DNA of 16,237 bases, from the NCBI GenBank assembly GCA_902783815.1, contig CACZSM010000039.1, forward strand, positions 1 to 16,237, given 5' to 3'. Below, piece by piece: positions 1-5,814 of the stretch (position 1 is the stretch's first letter; every line of letters starts with the position of its first letter). Source of the stretch: an uncultured Ruminococcus sp. GTDB lineage: Bacteria; Bacillota; Clostridia; Oscillospirales; Acutalibacteraceae. The notes under the pieces are model-generated. The model was not told where the DNA came from and searched no databases. It worked only from the letters and a program-made list of their open reading frames with translations. The translations under genes and the position numbers were made by a program.

Positions 1-43
1 CATACGCAATGCAATAAGAGAAATTGAAAATAACCGTACTTGA
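1..43 (+). CDS. possible 3' end of an upstream gene (partial)
   Basis: Reading frame 2 of the plus strand is open from the window edge and gives IRNAIREIENNRT before a TGA at 41-43. The other two plus frames close within 27 bases. A strong hairpin with a T-run on the plus strand begins 11 bases after this stop, as expected for the end of a plus-strand transcript. Thirteen residues are too few to identify a product, and chance cannot be excluded. Confidence 0.4.
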   Translation, partial: IRNAIREIENNRT

Positions 44-53
44 TAAGAATTCA

Positions 54-84
54 AAAAAGTCCGTGATGCTCTCACGGACTTTTT
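54..84. terminator. bidirectional intrinsic terminator
   Basis: A perfect 13-bp stem (AAAAAGTCCGTGA at 54-66 and its complement at 72-84) encloses a 5-base loop. Each strand ends its stem in a run of five T. It lies between the possible plus-strand gene end at 43 and the minus-strand TPR gene stop at 90, so it can stop transcription from both sides. Confidence 0.9.
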
Positions 85-89
85 AATAT

Positions 90-968
90 CTATATATCAC
101 GCTTTTTAGAAAGCTCACTGTACTGCTTTTTCAGATCAGGTCTATCCATATCAGCATACAGTGCCGACAGATCGGCATACTGATTCATAAGAAAATCTAT
201 GTAGTCATCCCTGTCCTCAACAGCCAATTTCTTGAAAATGTCAGCTGCCATAAGATAATACCTTTCAGTTTCTTCAAGATCACTCATACACGAATATGTA
301 TAACCAATATCACTGTATGCAACCGCAAGATCTTCATAACAGCTGCGGCGGTTCTCTTCTGCTCCATCTCCCTTTTCCTGATCGGATGCTGCGGCAAGAT
401 CCGCGCATATTTCTATAACCCTGTTATAATACTCCACAGCTGCCGGAAAATCTTCCAGTCCGCTTTTTCCCTTCGCCATACAATCATAGCAATAGGCAAT
501 ATCACTCAGGTACTTCTCCGGAAATTCATTTGACAGTTTTTCGTATATATCCAGAGCATTATCATAATTCCTGAGAGCATCCTCATACTTTCCTCTGAAA
601 AAGCAGCTGTCCCCTATATTACAGTAATTTTCAGCTCTTTTTTCCCTCACCGGAGTACTATCTACATCCGGGAACCCTGTAAACAGTCTGTCTGCAAGCT
701 CAAAAACCTCAAAAGCCTCCGTATATTTTTCCAGACCGAAAAGACATTCTCCGAAAGCCATACAACACTTTGTATATTCTTTTCTGTACCTTTCCTTATC
801 CTCATCATAAAGCACAGAAAAAATCTCCACAGCCTCATGGTAAAGCCGTTCTGCTTTCTTTTCCTCTTCATTTTCCATCTGTTCATTAGCCTCCCTGAAA
901 CGCCTTTCAGCTAATTCAGGGTCGCCATTTACTTCAACAGTCTTTTTAGTTTTCATGAACTCAAACAT
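90..968 (-). CDS. tetratricopeptide-repeat (TPR) protein, function unknown
   Basis: This predicts a 292-residue soluble protein with no signal peptide or membrane segment. Much of it is helix pairs of TPR type. The clearest repeats read YCNIGDSCFFRGKYEDALRN, then YCYDCMAKGKSGLEDFPAAV, then YSDIGYTYSCMSDLEETERY, with the usual small residues and Tyr/Phe positions. The N-terminal third is charged and rich in Glu and Lys. TPR proteins are protein-interaction scaffolds, and no enzymatic domain is visible. The start is the ATG at 968 because GGGAG sits 7 bases upstream. A longer reading to 1016 has no ribosome binding site and would begin only about 8 bases after the predicted transcription start. 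The gene appears to be a single transcription unit with its own promoter and terminator. The fold is fairly certain; the partner and pathway are unknown. Confidence 0.85.
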   Translation of the reverse strand: MFEFMKTKKTVEVNGDPELAERRFREANEQMENEEEKKAERLYHEAVEIFSVLYDEDKERYRKEYTKCCMAFGECLFGLEKYTEAFEVFELADRLFTGFPDVDSTPVREKRAENYCNIGDSCFFRGKYEDALRNYDNALDIYEKLSNEFPEKYLSDIAYCYDCMAKGKSGLEDFPAAVEYYNRVIEICADLAAASDQEKGDGAEENRRSCYEDLAVAYSDIGYTYSCMSDLEETERYYLMAADIFKKLAVEDRDDYIDFLMNQYADLSALYADMDRPDLKKQYSELSKKRDI

Positions 969-1030
969 ACTCCCACTCCCAATTACGGAAATCATTTCTG
1001 GATACATTATCAGCATTATACTTTGGTTGT

Positions 1031-1059
1031 ATTTTACAATATTTTGATTATTTTGTCAA
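1031..1059 (-). promoter_or_regulatory. sigma-A type promoter of the TPR gene
   Basis: On the minus strand TTGACA (1054-1059) is followed by a 17-base spacer and TAAAAT (1031-1036). The -35 box is a perfect match and the -10 box differs at one base. Transcription would start near 1024, giving a leader of about 55 bases before the ATG at 968. Confidence 0.85.
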
Positions 1060-1100
1060 GAAATTTATCTAATTTTTCTTGATTTTTCTTTACAGAATAT

Positions 1101-1137
1101 AAAAAGAACGGAGGAAATTACCATTTTCTTCCGTTCT
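1101..1137 (-). terminator. intrinsic terminator after the amidase gene
   Basis: The minus strand has a 12-13 bp stem (1105-1116 against 1125-1137) with one mismatch and a roughly 8-base loop. It is followed by TTTTT (1101-1105). It lies just downstream of the amidase stop at 1145. Confidence 0.8.
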
Positions 1138-1144
1138 CAATATT

Positions 1145-2029
1145 TTATCTTGATGTTTTTGTTATCTGTCCATAAAGCTCAGGGCGGCGGTCGCGGAAGA
1201 CGCCCCAGCTGAAACGCATATCTGCAATTTCATCAAGGTCAAACTCAGCTGAGATGACACATTCGCTTTCTCTGTCCGCAGAAGCGATCACCTCTCCGGT
1301 CTGATCGGTGATAAACGAGGATCCATAAAAGCACAGCGCAGATGACTGCATATTATTCTCCTGGGAAGGGCTGATCTCCTCTTTGCCGACTCTGTTTGCA
1401 GCAATTACAGGCATTATATTTGCAGCGGAATGACCCTGCATACACCTTCTCCAATGCGGCATACTATCTACCTCAAGTATCGGTTCAGAGCCGATCGCAG
1501 TCGGGTAAAGCAGGATTTCCGCCCCCATCAGAGCCATACATCTTGCAGCCTCCGGGAACCACTGATCCCAGCATATCCCGACACCTATTCTTCCGAATCT
1601 TGTATCCCACACCCTGAATCCGGTATCGCCCGGTGTAAAATAGAATTTTTCCTGATAGAAATGGTCATCCGGTATATGGGATTTCCTGTAGATACCGAGC
1701 AGACTTCCGTCCGCATCTATGACAGCCACAGTATTATAAATACTATTGACATCCTTTTCGTAGAAGCTGACGGGTATCACGACTTCCAATTCCTTTGCAA
1801 GCTGCATCATCCTCTGCACAGCAGGGTCTTTTTCAGTTTCAAAAGCAAGTCCATAGTTGTCGTAATTTCTTTCCTGACAAAAATACAGATTCTCAAAAAG
1901 CTCCGGCAGCAGAATTATCTTTGCGCCATCGGCAGCAGCCTGCTTTACGAGCTGTACAGCCTTTTCAAGATTCTCAGCGGCATCAGCTGTCATAGACATC
2001 TGCACCGCAGCGACCTTTATTTTTCTCAT
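1145..2029 (-). CDS. aguB: carbon-nitrogen hydrolase, probable N-carbamoylputrescine amidase
   Basis: The 294-residue protein belongs to the nitrilase superfamily. All three catalytic residues are visible: Glu43 in LPELFE, Lys116 in YRKSHIPD and Cys153 in GICWDQWFPEAAR. The stretches PTAIGSEP and HWRRCMQGHSAANIMPV are typical of the N-carbamoylputrescine amidase branch. In that branch the enzyme hydrolyses N-carbamoylputrescine to putrescine, CO2 and ammonia in the agmatine route to polyamines. Length matches the family (about 280-300). It is cytoplasmic, with no signal peptide. GGGAG lies 8 bases before the ATG at 2029. The gene starts 18 bases after the stop of the acyl carrier protein gene, so the two are probably one transcript. 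No agmatine deiminase or polyamine synthase gene lies nearby, so the substrate is inferred from sequence alone. Confidence 0.88.
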   Translation of the reverse strand: MRKIKVAAVQMSMTADAAENLEKAVQLVKQAAADGAKIILLPELFENLYFCQERNYDNYGLAFETEKDPAVQRMMQLAKELEVVIPVSFYEKDVNSIYNTVAVIDADGSLLGIYRKSHIPDDHFYQEKFYFTPGDTGFRVWDTRFGRIGVGICWDQWFPEAARCMALMGAEILLYPTAIGSEPILEVDSMPHWRRCMQGHSAANIMPVIAANRVGKEEISPSQENNMQSSALCFYGSSFITDQTGEVIASADRESECVISAEFDLDEIADMRFSWGVFRDRRPELYGQITKTSR

Positions 2030-2047
2030 AACACTGTCTCCCGTAAA

Positions 2048-2293
2048 TCAGAGCTTTGTTCTCGAAGCGATTATCTGAGCCATCTCGCCCACATTTTTCA
2101 TTGAGGATATCTCCCCCATTTTGAATTTCATCCTAAATTCTCTTTCAACTGCTGAGATAAGAGTGATATGCTCAAGACTATCCCAATCCTCGATATCATT
2201 GGCAGTTGTTTTTGGATTAACTGTTATGCTGTTGTCATCAAAAACATCCCTGAAAACCTTATTCAATCTCTGGTAGATCATTTTACTATCCAT
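2048..2293 (-). CDS. acyl carrier protein
   Basis: The 81-residue acidic protein has the acyl carrier fold pattern. Ser39 in the motif WDSLEH is the expected attachment site for 4'-phosphopantetheine. The following helix, ITLISAVEREFRMKF, is the typical recognition helix. Such carriers hold acyl or aminoacyl groups as thioesters for other enzymes. The motif DIEDWDSL and the short helix 1 are more like stand-alone or specialised carriers than the DELGADSLD type of the fatty-acid AcpP, so I do not name it acpP. AAAGGAG lies 8 bases before the ATG, and a good promoter lies upstream. It is first in a two-gene unit with the amidase. No synthase, ligase or phosphopantetheinyl transferase is encoded in this window, so its partner is unknown. 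Confidence 0.9.
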   Translation of the reverse strand: MDSKMIYQRLNKVFRDVFDDNSITVNPKTTANDIEDWDSLEHITLISAVEREFRMKFKMGEISSMKNVGEMAQIIASRTKL

Positions 2294-2351
2294 ATTCAGA
2301 ACTCCTTTTATTCATATTACAGTGGGAAAGCGCTGTTAGTTCCCATGTACA

Positions 2352-2380
2352 ATTTTACACTAAAGTATCATTAATATCAA
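2352..2380 (-). promoter_or_regulatory. sigma-A type promoter of the acp-amidase unit
   Basis: On the minus strand TTGATA (2375-2380) is followed by a 17-base spacer and TAAAAT (2352-2357). The distance to the ATG at 2293 leaves a leader of about 50 bases with an AAAGGAG ribosome binding site. Confidence 0.75.
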
Positions 2381-2425
2381 GGCATCAGCGAAAAGAATTT
2401 AATTAAATTTTTGTAATCATGGCAG

Positions 2426-2454
2426 TTGTAGAAAAAGGCGTAATAGTGTATAAT
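2426..2454 (+). promoter_or_regulatory. sigma-A type promoter of folC
   Basis: TTGTAG (2426-2431) is followed by a 17-base spacer and a perfect TATAAT (2449-2454). The predicted start near 2461 leaves a leader of about 29 bases before the folC ATG. Confidence 0.8.
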
Positions 2455-2489
2455 ACAAAGAGTCTGTAAAATAGAAATGAGGTATATCT

Positions 2490-3764
2490 ATGACATATGA
2501 AGAAGCCCAGCAAAAAATAAACTCACTGCTTGTATTCGGAAGTCAGCCGGGACTTGAACGCATTTCTGAATTCGTAAAAAGACTCGGTTCTCCCGACAAG
2601 GATATGAAATTCGTCCACATAGCCGGAACAAACGGCAAAGGAAGCACCTGTACTATGATCTCTTCCGTACTTTCCTCCGCAGGATATAAAACAGGAAGAT
2701 TCATCTCACCATATGTAATTGAATTCCGTGAAAGAATAATGATAGACGGTAAAATGATACCGGAGCAGACTCTTGCCGATATTGTTGAAGAGATCGACCC
2801 TGTGCGTGAACAGATGAACAAGGAAGGTATGGTAATCACTGAATTTGAATTCATCTTTGCCGCTGCGCTGCTCTGGTATAAAAGAGAAAACTGCGATATA
2901 GTTGTTCTGGAAACAGGTCTTGGTGGAAGATTTGATGCTACCAATATAATAAGTACCCCTCTTGTATCTGTAATTACATCAATATCACTCGACCATACGA
3001 AAATACTTGGCGATACCTATGCAAAAATAGCCTTTGAAAAATGCGGTATAATAAAACCTGACGGCATTACCGCTGCATACGGCGACCAGAAACCGGATGC
3101 AATGGAGGTCATCAGAAATATCGCAGAAGAAAGAAATAATCTGCTTCTTATCGCAGATCCGTCTTCAGCTGAAAATGTACGCTCTGATATCAATGGCTCG
3201 GAGTTCGTTTTTAACGGCAGCAGCTTCAGAATACCTCTGCTTGGTGAACATCAGATCAAAAATGCTGTTACAGCTCTTACTGCTATTGAAGCTCTCAGAA
3301 AAAATGGTATCAATATCAGTAATGACGCCGTCAGAAAAGGACTTGCGGATGTCAGCTTTCCTGCAAGAATGGAAATTGTACAGCGACAGCCGCTGATAAT
3401 GCTTGACGGCGCACATAATCCGGATGGTACTGCTGCTCTTGGTGCCGCTCTGAGAAAGTATTTTTCCGGAAAAAGACTTGTAGGACTTGTCGGTATGCTT
3501 GCAGATAAAGATGTTGAGGGTGCGCTTGCCCCCGTAATACCTTTGTTTGACGAAATAATAACCACTGCGCCCGATAATCCGAGAAAAATGTCTGCCGCAG
3601 AATTAAAATGCTTGCTAACTCCTTTCTGCAATAATATAAGATATAATGACAATATTGCCCTTGCAGTAAAAGATGCAGTGTCCTCTACAGGTAATAATGA
3701 TGCTCTTATTGTTTTCGGTTCCCTTTACCTTGTTTCCGCAGTCAGAAGTATATTAGTCGTATAA
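2490..3764 (+). CDS. folC: folylpolyglutamate synthase / dihydrofolate synthase
   Basis: This 424-residue protein is a Mur-ligase-type ATP-dependent ligase. It adds glutamate to folates and, in bifunctional members, to dihydropteroate. Visible marks are the P-loop GTNGKGS (46-52), SPYVIEFRERI (73-83), GLGGRFDATN (143-152), SLDHTKILGDT (166-176) with the nearby EKCGIIKP holding the expected carbamylated Lys184, and DGAHNPDG (about 304-311) of the C-terminal domain. Length is normal for the family (about 420-440). GAGG lies 7 bases before the ATG at 2490. It is read from its own promoter. No hairpin terminator is seen after the stop, so some read-through into the CBS gene is likely. Whether it has both activities cannot be told from sequence alone. 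Confidence 0.95.
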   Translation: MTYEEAQQKINSLLVFGSQPGLERISEFVKRLGSPDKDMKFVHIAGTNGKGSTCTMISSVLSSAGYKTGRFISPYVIEFRERIMIDGKMIPEQTLADIVEEIDPVREQMNKEGMVITEFEFIFAAALLWYKRENCDIVVLETGLGGRFDATNIISTPLVSVITSISLDHTKILGDTYAKIAFEKCGIIKPDGITAAYGDQKPDAMEVIRNIAEERNNLLLIADPSSAENVRSDINGSEFVFNGSSFRIPLLGEHQIKNAVTALTAIEALRKNGINISNDAVRKGLADVSFPARMEIVQRQPLIMLDGAHNPDGTAALGAALRKYFSGKRLVGLVGMLADKDVEGALAPVIPLFDEIITTAPDNPRKMSAAELKCLLTPFCNNIRYNDNIALAVKDAVSSTGNNDALIVFGSLYLVSAVRSILVV

Positions 3765-3831
3765 GTTGAAAATGTTTATGTCTAAATTTACATATTATTA
3801 ACAAAAAACGCTGTTATTTTACGGAATAATT

Positions 3832-3840
3832 TGGTATAAT
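3832..3840 (+). promoter_or_regulatory. extended -10 promoter of the CBS gene
   Basis: TGG directly before TATAAT (3835-3840) forms an extended -10 element (TGnTATAAT). The -35 region at about 3812-3817 (TGTTAT) is a poor match, which is common for extended -10 promoters. The spacing suits a leader of about 40 bases to the CBS start. Confidence 0.65.
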
Positions 3841-3888
3841 AGTGTCAGCAGAATAACAAACCGGCTCTCAGCAGCAAGGAGGATGTAT

Positions 3889-4308
3889 ATGAATCTGTTT
3901 TATTTGTTGAAACCAAAATCTACTGTCACATATCTGAATAAGAACCATACCATAAGACAAGGTCTTGAAAAATTAAGAGCGCATGGCTTTACTGCCATTC
4001 CTGTCATAGACGATAACGGAGAATATATCGGAACAGTCAGCGAGGGCGACTTCCTCTGGCATATCCTTAATTCCGGAAATGACAGGATAAAATTCCAGGA
4101 GGGATTCAATGTTATTGATATCGTTAATGAAGAAAGAAACCTTCCTGTGAAAACTGATGTTTCAATGGATGATCTGCTCCTCCGGGTAATGGATCAGAAT
4201 TTCGTTCCGGTCATAGATGACAGGAATATGTTTATCGGGATCGTTACAAGAAAGGCTGTTATCAGGTATTTCTACGATAAACAGAAAAAACAGGATAACG
4301 CAGAATAA
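3889..4308 (+). CDS. two-CBS-domain protein, possible nucleotide sensor
   Basis: The 139-residue protein is almost entirely two CBS domains, at about residues 15-62 (with GFTAIPVIDDNGEYIGTVSE) and 80-130 (with NFVPVIDDRNMFIGIVTR). CBS pairs bind adenine nucleotides. The size and layout resemble the Firmicutes CbpB/DarB (YkuL) group, whose members bind cyclic di-AMP, but that ligand is only an inference here. No enzyme or membrane domain is attached, so it probably acts by binding another protein. The start is decided by the ribosome binding site: AAGGAGG (3876-3882) touches an ATG at 3883 with no spacing, whereas the in-frame ATG at 3889 has a normal 6-base gap. A terminator follows directly. 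Confidence 0.88.
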   Translation: MNLFYLLKPKSTVTYLNKNHTIRQGLEKLRAHGFTAIPVIDDNGEYIGTVSEGDFLWHILNSGNDRIKFQEGFNVIDIVNEERNLPVKTDVSMDDLLLRVMDQNFVPVIDDRNMFIGIVTRKAVIRYFYDKQKKQDNAE

Positions 4309-4310
4309 CA

Positions 4311-4347
4311 AAAAAAGCACAGTCATTGCGGCTGTGCTTCATTTTTT
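4311..4347. terminator. bidirectional intrinsic terminator
   Basis: AAGCACAG (4315-4322) pairs with CTGTGCTT (4332-4339) around a 9-base loop. A-rich sequence precedes it (4309-4316) and CATTTTTT follows (4340-4347), so each strand ends in T-rich sequence. It separates the converging CBS gene (stop 4308) and YbjN-like gene (stop 4354). Confidence 0.85.
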
Positions 4348-4353
4348 GTTCCG

Positions 4354-4797
4354 CTATGCTGTTCTGTATGCCTGAGCTGATATCCGGCTCAGTCCCGGAT
4401 AGTACCTGTCTATCGTATCCGCAGCGGCTGAAAGCATATACAGATATATCTGGTCGCTGACAGCAGAACTGAAAAAGCTGACTGTCATTTTAAAGTAAAG
4501 GATAGCTTCATTGAGATCAATGCAGAATGAACCGTCCGGGATAGCATTATTTATCATGCAAAGCGCAAATGCTATATCACAAATGGCTTCCCGGCTTATC
4601 CGTACTGGTACCTCACAATACAGCGTTATCAGCATTTTGGACGGGTCTATGCTGAAAGCATAATGCTGCTCAATATCCCTGCCGCTGATGCTGCATCTTA
4701 CACACAGACTTTTACTATCACATTTGTACCGGATATCATTTTTCTCAAGAGTCCTGCACAGTGTTTCATAGCATTTTTGTGCATCCGACTCATTCAT
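4354..4797 (-). CDS. small YbjN-like protein, function unknown
   Basis: The predicted 147-residue cytoplasmic protein has no signal peptide. The C-terminal half (NNAIPDGSFCIDLNEAILYF, then a helix ending ADTIDRYYPGLSRI) follows the pattern of YbjN-type domains. In these a short strand pair, 'ngxFxlDxxxgxlxFk', is followed by a helix with a D-R-Y-x-P-x-L/F end. YbjN-like folds resemble the type III secretion chaperone fold, and their roles in Firmicutes are not known. The N-terminal half contains a Cys-rich stretch, KCDSKSLCVRCSISGRD, of unclear meaning. The start is uncertain: a GTG at 4803 has GAGGGGG upstream, while the ATG at 4797 has AGGGTG. The ATG was chosen. It lies 93 bases after the pdaA stop with no clear terminator between, so it could be co-transcribed with pdaA. 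Confidence 0.65.
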   Translation of the reverse strand: MNESDAQKCYETLCRTLEKNDIRYKCDSKSLCVRCSISGRDIEQHYAFSIDPSKMLITLYCEVPVRISREAICDIAFALCMINNAIPDGSFCIDLNEAILYFKMTVSFFSSAVSDQIYLYMLSAAADTIDRYYPGLSRISAQAYRTA

Positions 4798-4889
4798 CTT
4801 CACCCTGGTTACCCCCTCGCTGCTTTTATATGTCTATTTTATCACTTCAATACAGCAAAAAAGGTAAAAAACTGGCAGTCCTTCTGTAC

Positions 4890-5693
4890 TTATACTACTA
4901 ATTCTGTGATCTCTCCGAAGGTATAGCCCTGCTGCTCTAAATTTGTAAGAAGGTCGTCAAGTATTTCGGAATTCGTCTTTGATGTGCTGTGCAGCAGTAT
5001 CACTGCTCCATTGTGTATTCTCGGCATCAGCTTTTCCATCGCCTCCTGACGGGTCGGCTGCTTGTCATTGTACCAGTCAACATATGCAAGGCTCCAGAAT
5101 ATTGTCTTATATCCCTCCTGCTGAGCCAGCTTCAGATTTTCCTCACTGTATTTTCCCTGCGGAGGACGGTAAAATTTCTGCATTTTCTGTCCCGTAGTCT
5201 GCTCAAAAAGATTTTCAAGCTGTATAAGCTCGCTGTGGAATGACTCCTCTGAGGATATTTTTGACATATCCGGATGATTGAATGTATGATTCCCTACAAT
5301 ATGTCCTTCACTGACCATTCGCTTTACAAGTTCCGGTTTTGTACTTATATAATTTCCAACGAGAAAAAATGCTGCCTTTACTTCATGTTTTTTCAGCACA
5401 TCAAGAATATGCTCTGTATAGCCGTTTTCATATCCGGCATCAAATGTAAGATAGAGTCTTTTTTTGGATGTATCGCCCAAATAATAGGCGTCCCACTTTT
5501 TCAGCTGCTGAGCAGAAGCATTGCCTACAGGCGCTCCGCCCTCCGACTGAAAACTAAGACCCCAGTTTGCAGTCCCACTGGTCTGTATTGCGCTATTGCT
5601 CCAGATACCTCCGCCTGCAAGCAAAGCAGCAGTCAGGATAACTGCGGCGCACAGCAGCGCACCTACTGTTCTTTTACTGCAAATAATATACAT
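4890..5693 (-). CDS. pdaA: PdaA-type polysaccharide deacetylase (delta-lactam synthesis in spore cortex)
   Basis: The 267-residue protein has an N-terminal hydrophobic signal or anchor segment (about 8-30) and a carbohydrate esterase 4 domain outside the membrane. Key stretches are TFDAGYENGY (83-92), NHTFNHPD (135-142) with metal ligands His136 and His140, RPPQGKYS (176-183), FWSLAYVDW (199-207) and LLHSTS (233-238). Together these match Bacillus PdaA. That enzyme removes the acetyl group from N-acetylmuramic acid in spore peptidoglycan, giving muramic delta-lactam. As in PdaA, the second Asp of the usual TFDDG motif is replaced (Ala here, Asn in Bacillus). The ATG at 5699 directly touches GGGAGG, so the ATG at 5693, spaced by 6 bases, is preferred. 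It sits just after the infB terminator and so needs its own promoter; none is convincing. Confidence 0.87.
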   Translation of the reverse strand: MYIICSKRTVGALLCAAVILTAALLAGGGIWSNSAIQTSGTANWGLSFQSEGGAPVGNASAQQLKKWDAYYLGDTSKKRLYLTFDAGYENGYTEHILDVLKKHEVKAAFFLVGNYISTKPELVKRMVSEGHIVGNHTFNHPDMSKISSEESFHSELIQLENLFEQTTGQKMQKFYRPPQGKYSEENLKLAQQEGYKTIFWSLAYVDWYNDKQPTRQEAMEKLMPRIHNGAVILLHSTSKTNSEILDDLLTNLEQQGYTFGEITELVV

Positions 5694-5762
5694 AGCCATC
5701 CTCCCATCAATAATTCACTGATAATAGCTATGTACTAAACTGAGGTTTTATTCCTCTGTCTG

Positions 5763-5808
5763 TAAAATAATGCAGCCCTCCGCCCGTTCTTTACAGGCAA
5801 AGAGCTGC
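5763..5808 (-). terminator. intrinsic terminator of the rimP-infB operon
   Basis: On the minus strand a 13-bp stem (5796-5808 against 5772-5784, three G-T wobbles) encloses an 11-base loop and is followed by ATTATTTT (5763-5770). It begins 7 bases after the infB stop, marking infB as the last gene of the operon. Confidence 0.85.
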
Positions 5809-5814
5809 TTTTTA

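Noticed and set aside
1430..2104. Plus-strand open frame of 224 residues
   Set aside because: It is antisense to the amidase gene, which has complete catalytic motifs. It has no ribosome binding site and no recognisable domain.
5700..5770. SigG-type promoter for pdaA (GGAATA, 16 bases, CATAGCTA)
   Set aside because: The -10-like part is one base longer than the known CATnnTA pattern, so the match is not good enough to report.
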